Origin: Streptomyces sp. CC53
GTDB taxonomy: Bacteria > Actinomycetota > Actinomycetes > Streptomycetales > Streptomycetaceae
Direction: 5' to 3'
Assembly (NCBI RefSeq): GCF_001865245.1
Contig: NZ_MKXB01000157.1
Span: 65,740-129,739, forward strand
Length of the DNA: 64,000 nt
Shown one piece after another: positions 33,446-43,337 of this stretch (positions within the stretch are counted from its first letter, which is position 1; every line of letters starts with the position of its first letter). Both the position numbers and the translations under genes were made by a program. The notes beneath the pieces were generated by a model. It made no database searches and was not told the origin of the DNA. It worked only from the letters and a program-made list of their open reading frames with translations.

Positions 33446-34372
33446 ATGCGATACGAGTCCGCCGTCCGGGTACGGGGCCTGGTCAAGCGGTACGGAACGA
33501 AGACCGCGGTGGACGGGCTCGACCTCGACGTCCGCGCGGGCACCGTCACCGCCGTCCTCGGCCCCAACGGAGCCGGCAAGACCACCACCGTCGAGACCTG
33601 CGAGGGCTACCGCAAGCCCGACGCGGGCACGGTCTCCGTCCTGGGCCTCGACCCGGTGCGCCAAGCGGGTGAGCTGCGCCCGCGCATCGGCGTGATGCTC
33701 CAGTCCGGCGGGGTCTACTCGGGCGCCCGCGCCGACGAGATGCTCCGCCACATGGCCCGCCTGCACGCCCACCCCCTCGACGTGGGGGCCCTCATCGAGC
33801 GCCTCGGCCTCGGGTCCTGCGGCCGCACGCCCTACCGGCGGCTCTCCGGCGGCCAGCAGCAGCGGCTCGCCCTGGCCCTGGCCGTGGTCGGCCGCCCCGA
33901 GCTGGTGTTCCTCGACGAGCCGACGGCCGGCCTCGACCCGCAGGCCCGCCGCGCCACCTGGGACCTGGTGCGCGAGCTGCGCACCGACGGCGTGACGGTG
34001 GTCCTCACCACCCACTTCATGGACGAGGCCGAACAGCTCGCCGACGACGTGGCGATCATCGACGGCGGCCGGGTCGCCGCGCAGGGCACGCCCGAGCAGC
34101 TGTGCCGCGGCGGCGCCGAGGACTCCCTGCGCTTCGCCGGACGCCCCGGCCTCGACCTGGGCTCCCTGCTGAAGGCTCTCCCCGACGGCACGGCGGCCGC
34201 GGAGGTCGCCCCCGGCGCGTACCGCATCCGCGGCACGATCGACCCCCAGCTGCTGGCCACGGTCACCACCTGGTGCGCCCAGAACGGGGTGATGCCGGAC
34301 CGCATCGCGGTGGAGCGGCACACGCTGGAGGACGTCTTCCTGGAACTGACGGGCAAGGAGCTGCGGGCGTGA
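33446..34372 (+). CDS. ABC transporter ATP-binding protein (ABC-2 exporter)
   Basis: 308 residues. Walker A is GPNGAGKTTTVETCEGYRKP, the signature RLSGGQQQRLALALAVV, Walker B LVFLDEPTAGLDPQARR, and the switch histidine is in TTHFMDEAEQLADDV. A C-terminal accessory region of about 80 residues follows, as in drug/antibiotic-type ABC-2 exporters. The permease is encoded 80 bp downstream. Substrate unknown; position between suf and ctaA is conserved in many Streptomyces as far as I recall, which argues for a housekeeping export role. Membrane-associated on the cytoplasmic face. Confidence 0.93.
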   Translation: MRYESAVRVRGLVKRYGTKTAVDGLDLDVRAGTVTAVLGPNGAGKTTTVETCEGYRKPDAGTVSVLGLDPVRQAGELRPRIGVMLQSGGVYSGARADEMLRHMARLHAHPLDVGALIERLGLGSCGRTPYRRLSGGQQQRLALALAVVGRPELVFLDEPTAGLDPQARRATWDLVRELRTDGVTVVLTTHFMDEAEQLADDVAIIDGGRVAAQGTPEQLCRGGAEDSLRFAGRPGLDLGSLLKALPDGTAAAEVAPGAYRIRGTIDPQLLATVTTWCAQNGVMPDRIAVERHTLEDVFLELTGKELRA

Positions 34373-34451
34373 ACCACCGGACCCGCCGGGGCCCCGGGAG
34401 CCGCCCCGCGCACGCACACGGCCCGCGACCGACCGGCAAGGAGCAGCACGG

Positions 34452-35219
34452 ATGAGCACGGGTACCCACACCCCCCGGCCGGGGGCGGCGCCCGTCGGGC
34501 GGATGATCGCCGCGCAGGCGGCACTGGAGACGCGCATGCTGCTGCGCAACGGCGAGCAGCTGCTGCTCACCGTCGTCATCCCCTCGCTGCTGCTGGTGCT
34601 GTTCTCCACCGTCGACATCGTCGACACGGGCGACGGCCGGGCGGTGGACTTCCTCGCCCCCGGCGTGCTGGCGCTGGCCGTGATGTCGACCGCCTTCACC
34701 GGGCAGGCCATCGCCACCGGCTTCGAGCGGCGGTACGGCGTGCTCAAGCGGCTCGGCGCCTCTCCCCTGCCGCGCTGGGCGCTCATGACCGCGAAGACGC
34801 TGAGCGTGCTGGTCACGGAGGTGCTCCAGATCCTGCTCCTGACGGCGATCGCCCTGGCGCTCGGCTGGTCGCCGCACGGCAACCCGCTGGCGGTGCTCCT
34901 GCTGCTGGTGGCGGGCACCGCGGCGTTCTCGGGGCTCGGGCTGCTCATGGCGGGCACGCTCCGGGCGGAGGCGACGCTGGCCGCGGCGAACCTCGTCTTC
35001 CTGTTGCTCCTCGTGGGCGGCGGGGTGGTGGTGCCGCTGGACAAGTTCCCGGACGCCGCCCGGGCCGTCCTGGAGCTGCTGCCGATCTCGGCGCTCTCGG
35101 GCGGGCTGCGGGACGTGCTCCAGGACGGAGCCGGCATGCCGTGGGGCGCCCTCGCCGTGCTGGCCGCCTGGGCCGTGGCGGGGCTGGGCGCGGCGGGACG
35201 GTTCTTCCGGTGGGAGTAG
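34452..35219 (+). CDS. ABC-2 type permease
   Basis: 255 residues from the ATG at 34452, after AAGGAG. About six transmembrane helices are visible: LLLTVVIPSLLLVLFSTVDI, FLAPGVLALAVMSTAFTGQA, the segment around VLVTEVLQILLLTAIALALG, AVLLLLVAGTAAFSGLGLLM, NLVFLLLLVGGGVVVPLD and the final LAVLAAWAVAGLGAAG. The central FERRYGVLKRLGASPLPRWA is the coupling region of ABC-2 permeases. It pairs with the ATPase just upstream. Substrate unknown. Confidence 0.92.
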   Translation: MSTGTHTPRPGAAPVGRMIAAQAALETRMLLRNGEQLLLTVVIPSLLLVLFSTVDIVDTGDGRAVDFLAPGVLALAVMSTAFTGQAIATGFERRYGVLKRLGASPLPRWALMTAKTLSVLVTEVLQILLLTAIALALGWSPHGNPLAVLLLLVAGTAAFSGLGLLMAGTLRAEATLAAANLVFLLLLVGGGVVVPLDKFPDAARAVLELLPISALSGGLRDVLQDGAGMPWGALAVLAAWAVAGLGAAGRFFRWE

Positions 35220-35303
35220 CGGTCCGTCCGGCGGGGCCGGCGGTTCTTCCAGCGGCTGCGGACGCAGGGGGGACCCTCGTGAACGCTCTCACAAGCGGCC
35301 GCC

Positions 35304-35309
35304 TACGAT
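35304..35309 (+). promoter_or_regulatory. TACGAT -10 element of a leaderless ctaA transcript
   Basis: TACGAT ends six bases before the ctaA GTG at 35316, which places the transcription start at the start codon; no ribosome binding site is present. The -35 is weak. Confidence 0.5.
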
Positions 35310-35315
35310 AGGCCC

Positions 35316-36284
35316 GTGTTGACCCCCCTCGCCTTGATTGCCCGACGCTGGACCCCCTCCCCCAGGACGCTCCGGCGCGCCACCCTCGCAGCGGTCGTCA
35401 TGTCCGTCCTGATCATCGTCACCGGCGGCGCCGTCCGGCTCACCGGTTCCGGCCTCGGCTGCGACACCTGGCCGAAGTGCACCGACGACAGCCTCTTCGC
35501 GACGCCGGAGGAGGGCATCCACGGCGCCATCGAGTTCGGCAACAGGCTGCTGACGTACGTCCTGTCGGCGGCCGTCGGCTGGGCCATCGTCGCGAGCCGC
35601 TCGGTGAAGCCGCGGCGCCGGCGCCTGAGCCGGCTGGCCTGGGTGCAGTTCTGGGTCGTGCTGCTCAACGCCGTCCTCGGCGGCATCACGGTCTGGATGG
35701 AGCTCAACCCGTGGATCGTCGCGGGTCACTTCATCGCGGCGAACCTGCTGCTGACCGTGGCGACCCTCACCTGGATCCGCGCCGGCGAGGGCGACGGGGC
35801 GCCCAGGCCGCGGGTCCCGGGGCCGGTCCGCAAGCTGGGCTGGGCCCTGGTGGCGGCGTCCGCGGTGCTGATCGTGGCCGGTACGGGGGTCACCGGCTCC
35901 GGCGAGCACGCGGGCGACAGCAGCGACGTCCCGCGGATGCCGTTCGACTACGAGCGGGTGGCACAGGTCCACGCGGCCTTCGCCTGGCTGGTGGTCCTGC
36001 TGGCCGTCGCCCTGTTCGTCGCCCTGCGGGTGGTCGACGCCCCGGACGACATCCGCGCCCGCGCGCGGGACCTGCTGGTGGTGCTGGCCCTGCAGGGCGC
36101 CATCGGCTACGTCCAGTACTTCAACGGCGTCCCCGAGGTGCTCGTGGGCGCCCACATGCTCGGCTCGGCCCTCCTGTGGGTCGCGGTCCTGCGCCTGGCC
36201 CTGGCCACCCGCGAGCGCCCCTCCGACCCCGCGGCCGCGGCCCCTGCCCGGACGGAGGGTGTGGCGTTGCCCGCGGGCGCCTGA
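35316..36284 (+). CDS. ctaA: Haem A synthase (COX15/CtaA family)
   Basis: 322 residues. CtaA oxidises the C8 methyl of haem O to a formyl group, giving haem A for aa3-type cytochrome oxidase. Eight transmembrane helices are expected. Signature parts are GGAVRLTGSGLGCDTWPKCT with the paired-cysteine loop, EFGNRLLTYVLSAAVGW with a haem-ligand histidine upstream (GIHGAIEFGNR), VAGHFIAANLLLTVATLTWI, and VAQVHAAFAWLVVLL in the second half. The GTG at 35316 follows a -10 element directly. ctaB, for the preceding step, lies 0.9 kb away on the opposite strand. Confidence 0.94.
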   Translation: MLTPLALIARRWTPSPRTLRRATLAAVVMSVLIIVTGGAVRLTGSGLGCDTWPKCTDDSLFATPEEGIHGAIEFGNRLLTYVLSAAVGWAIVASRSVKPRRRRLSRLAWVQFWVVLLNAVLGGITVWMELNPWIVAGHFIAANLLLTVATLTWIRAGEGDGAPRPRVPGPVRKLGWALVAASAVLIVAGTGVTGSGEHAGDSSDVPRMPFDYERVAQVHAAFAWLVVLLAVALFVALRVVDAPDDIRARARDLLVVLALQGAIGYVQYFNGVPEVLVGAHMLGSALLWVAVLRLALATRERPSDPAAAAPARTEGVALPAGA

Positions 36285-36399
36285 GGGTTCCCGCAGCCAC
36301 CTGGCTCCGCCGGGCGGTCCACCGATCCAGCCCGTTGCCCGCCGCGCGCTCCCCGCTGCGGCCATCGCGGCGCCCCGAGCCCGAACGGCGGGGGCGCCA

Positions 36400-36551
36400 G
36401 CGGCGCACCGCGAAGTCGGGCCCGGGTGTCGAAGGACGTGGTGCCCGAGGCGGGCGCCCCGGCCGAGCTGCGCCTCGAAGGTGCCGAGGCCCAGCTCCGC
36501 GCGCAGCACCCCGTGGCAGTAGTGGTCCACCAGCGCCGGGGTGTCGATCAT
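36400..36551 (-). pseudogene. 5' relic of an amidohydrolase-type gene
   Basis: From the ATG at 36551, preceded by GGGAG, the frame reads MIDTPALVDHYCHGVLRAEL and then GLGTFEAQLGR. Similarity continues in a second frame (APASGTTSFDTR) and a third (DFAVRRWRP), then fades by about 36400. This matches the first 50-60 residues of a Streptomyces amidohydrolase family of several hundred residues. The start and its ribosome site survive while the body is shifted twice and lost. It is a decaying remnant, not a short functional gene. Confidence 0.6.
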
Positions 36552-36712
36552 CGCGAGGGCTCCCTGCCGCCGGGCGCGGCCTCGCGGCCGCACGGGTGCG
36601 TCGTTACGTCGTGTGCCACACGTCCCGACGACGCCCCGGCGAAGTGGTGCCTTGCTGAGCGTGGTGCGGGACCGGTGCCCCGCCGATCGTCCGGGTCGGT
36701 TGCCGGCCGGGC

Positions 36713-37048
36713 TCAGTCGTCCGTCTTTCCGCCGAGCTGGATGCCGGCCATGCGGCTCCACTCGTACGGACCGGTGCGGACCTTGGCGGCGAACTCGCCG
36801 TCGAACGACTCGTGCAGGGTGAGGCCCGCCTTCTCCGCCGCGGCCCGGGCGATGTCCCCGGTGGGGGCGACGAGGTCGCCCCAGCCGCCGTCCGCGCCGA
36901 CGAGCACGATGCGGGTGCCGGCCTGGCCGATGTAGGAGAGCTGGCCCTCCGCGCCGCCGTGCTGCCGCGCGAACGCCTGGATCTGCTTGGCGAGCTTCGC
37001 CGCCGTTCGCTCGGCCTGCTTGCCGCCCTGCTTGGTGGTGTCTGCCAT
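36713..37048 (-). CDS. Conserved hypothetical actinobacterial protein
   Basis: 111 residues. A basic helical N-terminus (QGGKQAERTAAKLAKQIQAF) is followed by a mixed alpha/beta segment (LSYIGQAGTRIVLVGADGGW, then GDLVAPTGDIARAAAEKAGL). The ending GPYEWSRMAGIQLGGKTDD is well formed. No cysteine, signal peptide or membrane helix is present. No catalytic motif was recognised. It lies between the amidohydrolase relic and ctaB, about 110 bp from each neighbour on the same strand as ctaB. A small cytoplasmic protein of unknown role. Confidence 0.82.
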   Translation of the reverse strand: MADTTKQGGKQAERTAAKLAKQIQAFARQHGGAEGQLSYIGQAGTRIVLVGADGGWGDLVAPTGDIARAAAEKAGLTLHESFDGEFAAKVRTGPYEWSRMAGIQLGGKTDD

Positions 37049-37159
37049 AGGGCGATGCTACTTCCGGGTAGATCAACGTGCGACGGGCGGGCCACGTGGC
37101 CTTGGCCACGCGGCCCGCCCGCGGGTGCTCGTCGGGGGCTCGGGGCCCCGGTCGGTCCG

Positions 37160-38134
37160 CTACCTCAGGAAGGGGTCCACGGCCACCGCGACGAAGAGCA
37201 GCGACACGTAGGTGATCGACCAGTGGAAGAGGCGCATCTCCTTCAGCCCCGCGCCGGTCTCGCCGGAGCGGGCGCGGTTCTGCAGGGCGTGCGCCTCCCA
37301 CAGCCACCAGCCGCCGGTGACCAGTGCGACCGCGGTGTAGAACCAGCCGGTGTAGCCGAGCGGCTGGAGCAGCAGGGATACGGCCACCATGACCCAGCTG
37401 TAGAGGACGATCTGCCGGGCGACGACCTTGTTGGAGGCGATGACGGGCAGCATCGGCACGCCCACGCGGGCGTAGTCGTCCTTCACCTTCATGGACAGCG
37501 GCCAGTAGTGGGGCGGCGTCCAGAAGAAGATGACGAGGAAGAGGATCACGGCGGCCCACGACATGGAGTCCGTGACGGACGACCAGCCGATCAGGACCGG
37601 CATGCAGCCGGCGATGCCGCCCCACACGATGTTCTGCGCGGTGCGGCGCTTGAGGATCATCGTGTAGACGACGACGTAGAAGAGGAGCGCACCGAGGGCC
37701 AGCCACGCCGACAGCCAGTTGACGAAGACGCCGAACCAGAGCGTCGACACCACGGCGAGGGCGAGCCCGAAGACGAGGCCCTCGCGCGGGGAGACCATGC
37801 CCGTCACCAGCGGCCGCTGGGAGGTGCGGTCCATGAGGGCGTCGATGTCCCGGTCGATGTACATGTTGAGCGCGTTGGCGCCGCCGGCGGAGAGGTAACC
37901 GGCGAAGCAGGTGTGCAGCACCAGCCACAGGTCCGGCACGCCCTGCTCGGCGAGGAACATCACCGGGACCGTCGTGATCAGCAGAAGCTCGATGATCCGC
38001 GGCTTGGTCAGCGCCACGAACGCCTTGACGCGGGCACCGAACGGCCGATGGGCCGGGCTTGCTTCCAGCTCCCCGACTGCCCCAAGGGCGTGGGAGGTAC
38101 CCCCACCCGCTGGACGGGATTCGACGGCCGTCAC
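37160..38134 (-). CDS. ctaB: Protoheme IX farnesyltransferase (haem O synthase)
   Basis: 324 residues from the GTG at 38134, five bases after AGGGG; a GTG at 38140 is a close alternative. CtaB adds a farnesyl group to haem B, making haem O, the substrate of CtaA. The UbiA-family prenyl-diphosphate motif is [20 protein letters not shown], with the second Asp-rich motif in [15 protein letters not shown]. The segment [20 protein letters not shown] is characteristic of the subfamily. About nine transmembrane helices. Divergent from tkt across 430 bp. Confidence 0.95.
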   Translation of the reverse strand: MTAVESRPAGGGTSHALGAVGELEASPAHRPFGARVKAFVALTKPRIIELLLITTVPVMFLAEQGVPDLWLVLHTCFAGYLSAGGANALNMYIDRDIDALMDRTSQRPLVTGMVSPREGLVFGLALAVVSTLWFGVFVNWLSAWLALGALLFYVVVYTMILKRRTAQNIVWGGIAGCMPVLIGWSSVTDSMSWAAVILFLVIFFWTPPHYWPLSMKVKDDYARVGVPMLPVIASNKVVARQIVLYSWVMVAVSLLLQPLGYTGWFYTAVALVTGGWWLWEAHALQNRARSGETGAGLKEMRLFHWSITYVSLLFVAVAVDPFLR

Positions 38135-38567
38135 GCACACCCCTGACAGAGACATCCCAGCGAGCCCGTGTCCTGTGACGTGTAAGGACCGGTGAGGACT
38201 CGCGCGTACCACGCCACTGTAGACGTTGCCCGATGGCCGCCCGTCGCGGGGGGTGGGTCGTGTTGACCGGGCGGCGGCGGCCGCCGCGTCGGGAGCGGGG
38301 CGCGGGGGCCGCCGTGCGCGGGCGGCTCAGAAGGGCGTCTCCCCTCCTCGTACGAGCGCTCGGATGAGCGGGTCCGAGGGGGACGGGCGACGGATGAGCG
38401 ATCGGATGAGCGACCCCGGTGAACACCTGGTGCACACGGCCCCGCGCGGGTGGCGGCACCCGGTCCCAGGCCGGAAAATCGGGCCTGGTGACGGGATAGG
38501 CTCGGCAGCGGCCGGTGCGACCGAACGTCATCGGCATGCGACATGTGGAGAGGAGCCCTGACCTAGG
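38135..38567. promoter_or_regulatory. Divergent ctaB-tkt intergenic region
   Basis: 433 bp without a gene. CGGATGAGCG occurs three times (38361-38370, 38391-38400, 38403-38412), 30 and 12 bp apart. A ribosome-site-like GAGGAG lies 17-22 bp before the tkt GTG, with a closer but weak CTAGG. The repeats may bind a regulator of the pentose phosphate operon. Confidence 0.45.
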
Positions 38568-40655
38568 GTGAGCACCAAGCCGACCACCACAGACTTCGAG
38601 TGGACCGCATTGGACCAGCGTGCCGTCGACACCGCCCGTGTCCTGGCCGCGGACGCCGTACAGAAGGTCGGCAACGGCCATCCCGGTACGGCCATGAGCC
38701 TGGCCCCCGCCGCGTACACGCTCTTCCAGAAGGTGATGCGCCACGACCCGTCCGACCCGGACTGGACCGGCCGCGACCGGTTCGTGCTCTCGGCGGGGCA
38801 CTCCTCGCTGACCCTGTACACGCAGCTGTACCTGGGCGGCTTCGGCCTGGAGCTGGACGACCTCAAGGCGTTCCGCACCTGGGGCTCGAAGACGCCCGGC
38901 CACCCCGAGTACGGCCACACCAAGGGCGTCGAGACGACGACCGGCCCGCTGGGCCAGGGCGTCGCCAACGCCGTCGGCATGGCGATGGCCGCCCGCTACG
39001 AGCGCGGCCTGTTCGACCCGGAGGCGGCGCCCGGCACCTCGCCGTTCGACCACTTCGTGTACGTCATCGCCGGTGACGGCTGCCTCCAGGAGGGCATCGC
39101 CGCCGAGGCGTCGTCGATGGCCGGGCACCAGAAGCTCGGCAACCTGGTCATGCTGTGGGACGACAACCACATCTCGATCGAGGGCGACACCGAGACCGCC
39201 GTGTCCGAGGACACGATGAAGCGGTACGAGGCGTACGGCTGGCACGTGCAGCGCGTGGAGCAGAAGGAGAACGGCGACCTCGACCCCGAGGCGCTGTACG
39301 CGGCGATCCAGGCGGCCAGGGCCGAGACGGAGCGCCCCTCCTTCATCGCCATGCGGTCGATCATCGCCTGGCCGGCGCCGCACGCGCAGAACACCGAGGC
39401 GGCACACGGCTCCGCGCTGGGCGACGAGGAGGTCGCGGCGACCAAGCGCGTGCTGGGCTTCGACCCGGAGCGGGCCTTCGAGGTGTCGGACGAGGTCATC
39501 GGCCACACCCGCAAGCTCGGCGACCGGGGCGGCGAGGCCCGCGCCGCGTGGGAGAAGGACCTCCAGGAGTGGCGTGCCGCCAACCCGGAGCGCGCCGCCG
39601 AGTTCGACCGGATCTCCGCGGGCGAGCTGCCCAAGGGCTGGGAGGACAGGCTCCCTGTCTTCGAGCCGGGCAAGGGCGTCGCCACCCGCGCCGCCTCCGG
39701 CAAGGTCCTCCAGGCGCTGGGCGGCGTGATCCCCGAGCTGTGGGGCGGCTCCGCCGACCTCGCCGGCTCGAACAACACGACGATCGACAAGACGTCGTCG
39801 TTCCTGCCCGGGGGCAACCCGCTGCCGGAGGCCGACCCGTACGGCCGGACCATCCACTTCGGCATCCGCGAGCACGCGATGGCCGCCGAGATGAACGGCA
39901 TCGCGCTGCACGGCAACACCCGGATCTTCGGCGGCACCTTCCTGGTGTTCTCCGACTACATGCGCAACGCGGTCCGGCTGTCGGCGCTGATGCACCTGCC
40001 GGTGACCTACGTGTGGACGCACGACTCGATCGGTCTCGGCGAGGACGGCCCGACCCACCAGCCGGTGGAGCACCTGGCGTCGCTGCGCGCGATCCCCGGC
40101 CTGAGCGTGGTCCGCCCGGCCGACGCGAACGAGACGGCCATCGCCTGGCGCGAGATCCTCAAGCGGTGGACGAAGGAGTTCGGCAAGGGCACCCCGCACG
40201 GCCTGGCGCTGACCCGGCAGGGCGTGCCGACGTACGAGCCGAACGAGGACACCGCCAAGGGCGGCTACGTGCTCCTCGACGCCGAGGGCGGCGCACCGGA
40301 GGTCGTGCTGATCGCCACCGGTTCCGAGGTGCACCTGGCCGTGGCGGCGCGCGAGCAGCTGCAGGCGGACGGCGTGCCGACGCGTGTCGTGTCGATGCCG
40401 TGCGTCGAGTGGTTCGAGGAGCAGGAGCAGGGGTACCGGGACTCGGTGCTGCCGCCGTCCGTGAAGGCGCGCGTGGCGGTGGAGGCCGGCATCGGGCTGA
40501 CCTGGCACCGGTACGTGGGCGATGCGGGCCGCATCGTGTCGCTGGAGCACTTCGGTGCCTCCGCGGACGGCAAGCTGCTGTTCCGCGAGTTCGGCTTCAC
40601 CCCGGAGGCGATCGCCGCCGCCGCCCGGGAATCGATCGCGGCCACGGCACGCTGA
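38568..40655 (+). CDS. tkt: Transketolase
   Basis: 695 residues from a GTG at 38568. Transketolase moves two-carbon ketol units between pentose phosphate sugars with thiamine diphosphate. Motifs: [39 protein letters not shown], the cofactor/Mg site [19 protein letters not shown] with [11 protein letters not shown], the pyrimidine-domain [19 protein letters not shown], and [20 protein letters not shown]. Length is normal. First gene of tkt-tal-zwf-opcA-pgl; tal begins 35 bp later. Cytoplasmic. Confidence 0.97.
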   Translation: MSTKPTTTDFEWTALDQRAVDTARVLAADAVQKVGNGHPGTAMSLAPAAYTLFQKVMRHDPSDPDWTGRDRFVLSAGHSSLTLYTQLYLGGFGLELDDLKAFRTWGSKTPGHPEYGHTKGVETTTGPLGQGVANAVGMAMAARYERGLFDPEAAPGTSPFDHFVYVIAGDGCLQEGIAAEASSMAGHQKLGNLVMLWDDNHISIEGDTETAVSEDTMKRYEAYGWHVQRVEQKENGDLDPEALYAAIQAARAETERPSFIAMRSIIAWPAPHAQNTEAAHGSALGDEEVAATKRVLGFDPERAFEVSDEVIGHTRKLGDRGGEARAAWEKDLQEWRAANPERAAEFDRISAGELPKGWEDRLPVFEPGKGVATRAASGKVLQALGGVIPELWGGSADLAGSNNTTIDKTSSFLPGGNPLPEADPYGRTIHFGIREHAMAAEMNGIALHGNTRIFGGTFLVFSDYMRNAVRLSALMHLPVTYVWTHDSIGLGEDGPTHQPVEHLASLRAIPGLSVVRPADANETAIAWREILKRWTKEFGKGTPHGLALTRQGVPTYEPNEDTAKGGYVLLDAEGGAPEVVLIATGSEVHLAVAAREQLQADGVPTRVVSMPCVEWFEEQEQGYRDSVLPPSVKARVAVEAGIGLTWHRYVGDAGRIVSLEHFGASADGKLLFREFGFTPEAIAAAARESIAATAR

Positions 40656-40690
40656 CGCCCGTACGAGTACTAGTAGGAGATGCATCTCTC

Positions 40691-41809
40691 ATGACAGACG
40701 CACTCAAGCGCCTCTCCGACGAAGGCGTCGCGATCTGGCTGGACGACCTGTCCCGCAAGCGGATCACCTCGGGGAACCTCCAGGAGCTGATCGACCAGCA
40801 GCACGTGGTGGGTGTCACCACCAACCCGTCGATCTTCCAGAAGGCGATCTCCGAGGGCCACGGCTACGACCGCCAGCTGGAGGACCTCGCGGCCCGCCGG
40901 GTGACCGTCGAGGAGGCCATCCGGATGATCACGACGGCGGACGTCCGCGACGCCGCCGACATCCTGCGCCCGGTGTACGACGCGACGCAGGGCCAGGACG
41001 GCCGCGTGTCGATCGAGGTCGACCCGCGACTGGCCCACAACACGCGCGCCACGGTCGCCGAGGCGAAGCAGCTGGCGTGGCTAATCGACCGGCCGAACAC
41101 GCTCATCAAGATCCCCGCCACGAAGGCGGGCCTCCCGGCGATCACCGAGGTCATCGGCCTCGGCATCAGCGTGAACGTGACGCTGATCTTCTCGCTGGAG
41201 CGCTACCGCGAGGTCATGGACGCCTACCTGGCCGGGCTGGAGAAGGCCAAGGAGCGCGGCCTGGACCTGTCGAAGATCCACTCGGTGGCGTCCTTCTTCG
41301 TGTCCCGCGTGGACACCGAGATCGACAAGCGCCTGGACAACCTGGGCACCGCCGAGGCGAAGGCCCTGCGCGGCAAGGCCGCCCTCGCCAACGCCCGCCT
41401 CGCCTACCAGGCGTACGAGGAGGTCTTCGGGTCGGAGCGCTGGGAGGCGCTGGACCGGGCCCAGGCCAACAAGCAGCGCCCGCTGTGGGCCTCGACCGGG
41501 GTGAAGGACCCGGCGTACAAGGACACGCTGTACGTGGACGAGCTGGTCGCGCCCGGCACGGTGAACACCATGCCGGAGGCGACGCTGGAGGCCACCGCCG
41601 AGCGCGGTGACATCCGCGGCGACTCCATCGCCGGCACGTACGAGCAGGCGCGGGCCGACCTGGACGCCGTCGAGAAGCTGGGCATCGGCTACGACGACGT
41701 GGTGGGCCTGCTGGAGGAGGAGGGCGTCGAGAAGTTCGAGGCGTCCTGGAACGACCTGCTCAAGTCGACGGAGGCGGAGCTGAAGCGCCTCGCCCCTACG
41801 GAGGCGTAG
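40691..41809 (+). CDS. tal: Transaldolase
   Basis: 372 residues from the ATG at 40691, after AGGAG. Transaldolase transfers dihydroxyacetone units in the non-oxidative pentose phosphate pathway. The actinobacterial long form is evident: [37 protein letters not shown] with the conserved NPS, the Schiff-base lysine in [14 protein letters not shown], and [18 protein letters not shown]. Near the C-terminus is [20 protein letters not shown]. It ends four bases before the zwf TTG start, so the two are translated together. Confidence 0.97.
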   Translation: MTDALKRLSDEGVAIWLDDLSRKRITSGNLQELIDQQHVVGVTTNPSIFQKAISEGHGYDRQLEDLAARRVTVEEAIRMITTADVRDAADILRPVYDATQGQDGRVSIEVDPRLAHNTRATVAEAKQLAWLIDRPNTLIKIPATKAGLPAITEVIGLGISVNVTLIFSLERYREVMDAYLAGLEKAKERGLDLSKIHSVASFFVSRVDTEIDKRLDNLGTAEAKALRGKAALANARLAYQAYEEVFGSERWEALDRAQANKQRPLWASTGVKDPAYKDTLYVDELVAPGTVNTMPEATLEATAERGDIRGDSIAGTYEQARADLDAVEKLGIGYDDVVGLLEEEGVEKFEASWNDLLKSTEAELKRLAPTEA

Positions 41810-41813
41810 GGCC

Positions 41814-43337
41814 TTGCAGAGCAGCAATCCGCTGCGTGACGCCGCGGACCGACGGCTCCCGCGTATCGCGGGGCCGTCGGGCCTGGTCATCTTCGGTGTC
41901 ACGGGTGACTTGTCACGCAAGAAGCTGATGCCCGCGGTGTACGACCTCGCGAACCGGGGGCTGCTGCCGCCGGGCTTCTCGCTGATCGGGTTCGCCCGGC
42001 GCGACTGGGAGAACGAGGACTTCGCCCAGGTCGTCCACGACGCGGTGAAGGAGCACTCCCGGACCCCCTTCCGCGAGGAGGTCTGGCAGCAGCTCATCCA
42101 GGGCATGCGGTTCGTGCAGGGCGACTTCGGTGACGACGAGGCGTTCGAGCAGCTCCGCGCGACCATGGAGGAGCTGGACAAGGCGCAGGGCACGGGCGGC
42201 AACTTCGCCTTCTACCTGTCGGTGCCGCCGAAGTTCTTCCCGAAGGTCGTGCAGCAGCTGAAGAAGCACGGGCTGGCGGACCAGAAGGACGGGTGCTGGC
42301 GCCGCGCGGTCATCGAGAAGCCGTTCGGGCACGACCTGGCGTCGGCGCAGGAGCTGAACCGGATCGTCCACGAGGTGTTCACCCCGGACCAGGTGTTCCG
42401 GATCGACCACTACCTCGGCAAGGAGACGGTCCAGAACATCCTTGCGCTGCGGTTCGCGAACACGCTGTTCGAGCCGATCTGGAACCGGTCGTACGTCGAC
42501 CACGTGCAGATCACGATGGCCGAGGACATCGGCATCGGCGGCCGGGCCGGCTACTACGACGGCATCGGCGCCGCCCGCGACGTCATCCAGAACCACCTGC
42601 TCCAGTTGCTGGCGCTGACCGCGATGGAGGAGCCGGCGTCGTTCGACGCGGACGCGCTGGCCGCCGAGAAGACCAAGGTGCTGGGCGCGGTCCGGCTGCC
42701 GAAGGACCTCGGCGCTTCCACGGTCCGCGCGCAGTACACGGCCGCGTGGCAGGGCGGCGAGCGGGTCGTCGGCTACCTGGAGGAGGAGGGCATCGACCCG
42801 GCCTCCACGACCGACACGTACGCCGCGATCAAGCTGGGCATCGACAACCGCCGCTGGGCGGGCGTCCCCTTCTACCTGCGGACTGGCAAGCGCCTGGGCC
42901 GCCGGGTCACCGAGATCGCGGTGGTGTTCCAGCGGGCGCCGCACTCCCCGTTCGACCACACCGCGACGGAGGAGCTGGGGCACAACGCCCTGGTCATCCG
43001 CGTCCAGCCGGACGAGGGCGTGACCGTGCGGTTCGGGTCGAAGGTCCCCGGCACCTCGATGGAGGTCCGGGACGTGTCGATGGACTTCGCGTACGGCGAG
43101 TCGTTCACCGAGTCGAGCCCCGAGGCGTACGAGCGGCTGATCCTGGACGTCCTCCTCGGCGACGCCAACCTCTTCCCGCGCGTGGAGGAGGTCGAGCTGT
43201 CCTGGCGGATCCTGGACCCCATCGAGGAGTACTGGGACCGCGACAGCAGGCCCGCGCAGTACCAGGCGGGCACCTGGGGGCCGGCCGAGGCGGACGAGAT
43301 GCTCGCACGAGACGGACGGAGCTGGCGCCGGCCATGA
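41814..43337 (+). CDS. zwf: Glucose-6-phosphate 1-dehydrogenase
   Basis: 507 residues from a TTG at 41814; GGAGG lies nine bases upstream, inside the end of tal, and the N-terminus (MQSSNPLRDAADRRLPRIAG) fits the family. Zwf oxidises glucose-6-phosphate to 6-phosphogluconolactone with NADP+. The coenzyme fold is LVIFGVTGDLSRKKLMPAVY and the substrate/catalytic site is VFRIDHYLGKETVQNILALR; FYLRTGKRLGRRVTEI is the other conserved element. It overlaps opcA by four bases. Major NADPH source. Confidence 0.97.
   Translation: MQSSNPLRDAADRRLPRIAGPSGLVIFGVTGDLSRKKLMPAVYDLANRGLLPPGFSLIGFARRDWENEDFAQVVHDAVKEHSRTPFREEVWQQLIQGMRFVQGDFGDDEAFEQLRATMEELDKAQGTGGNFAFYLSVPPKFFPKVVQQLKKHGLADQKDGCWRRAVIEKPFGHDLASAQELNRIVHEVFTPDQVFRIDHYLGKETVQNILALRFANTLFEPIWNRSYVDHVQITMAEDIGIGGRAGYYDGIGAARDVIQNHLLQLLALTAMEEPASFDADALAAEKTKVLGAVRLPKDLGASTVRAQYTAAWQGGERVVGYLEEEGIDPASTTDTYAAIKLGIDNRRWAGVPFYLRTGKRLGRRVTEIAVVFQRAPHSPFDHTATEELGHNALVIRVQPDEGVTVRFGSKVPGTSMEVRDVSMDFAYGESFTESSPEAYERLILDVLLGDANLFPRVEEVELSWRILDPIEEYWDRDSRPAQYQAGTWGPAEADEMLARDGRSWRRP

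Noticed and set aside
35289..40685. Very long minus-strand open frame of about 1,800 codons
   Set aside because: It is the antisense shadow of the ABC permease end, ctaA and tkt, and runs out of frame through ctaB. Composition is Arg/Gly/Pro/Ala-rich and no domain is seen.
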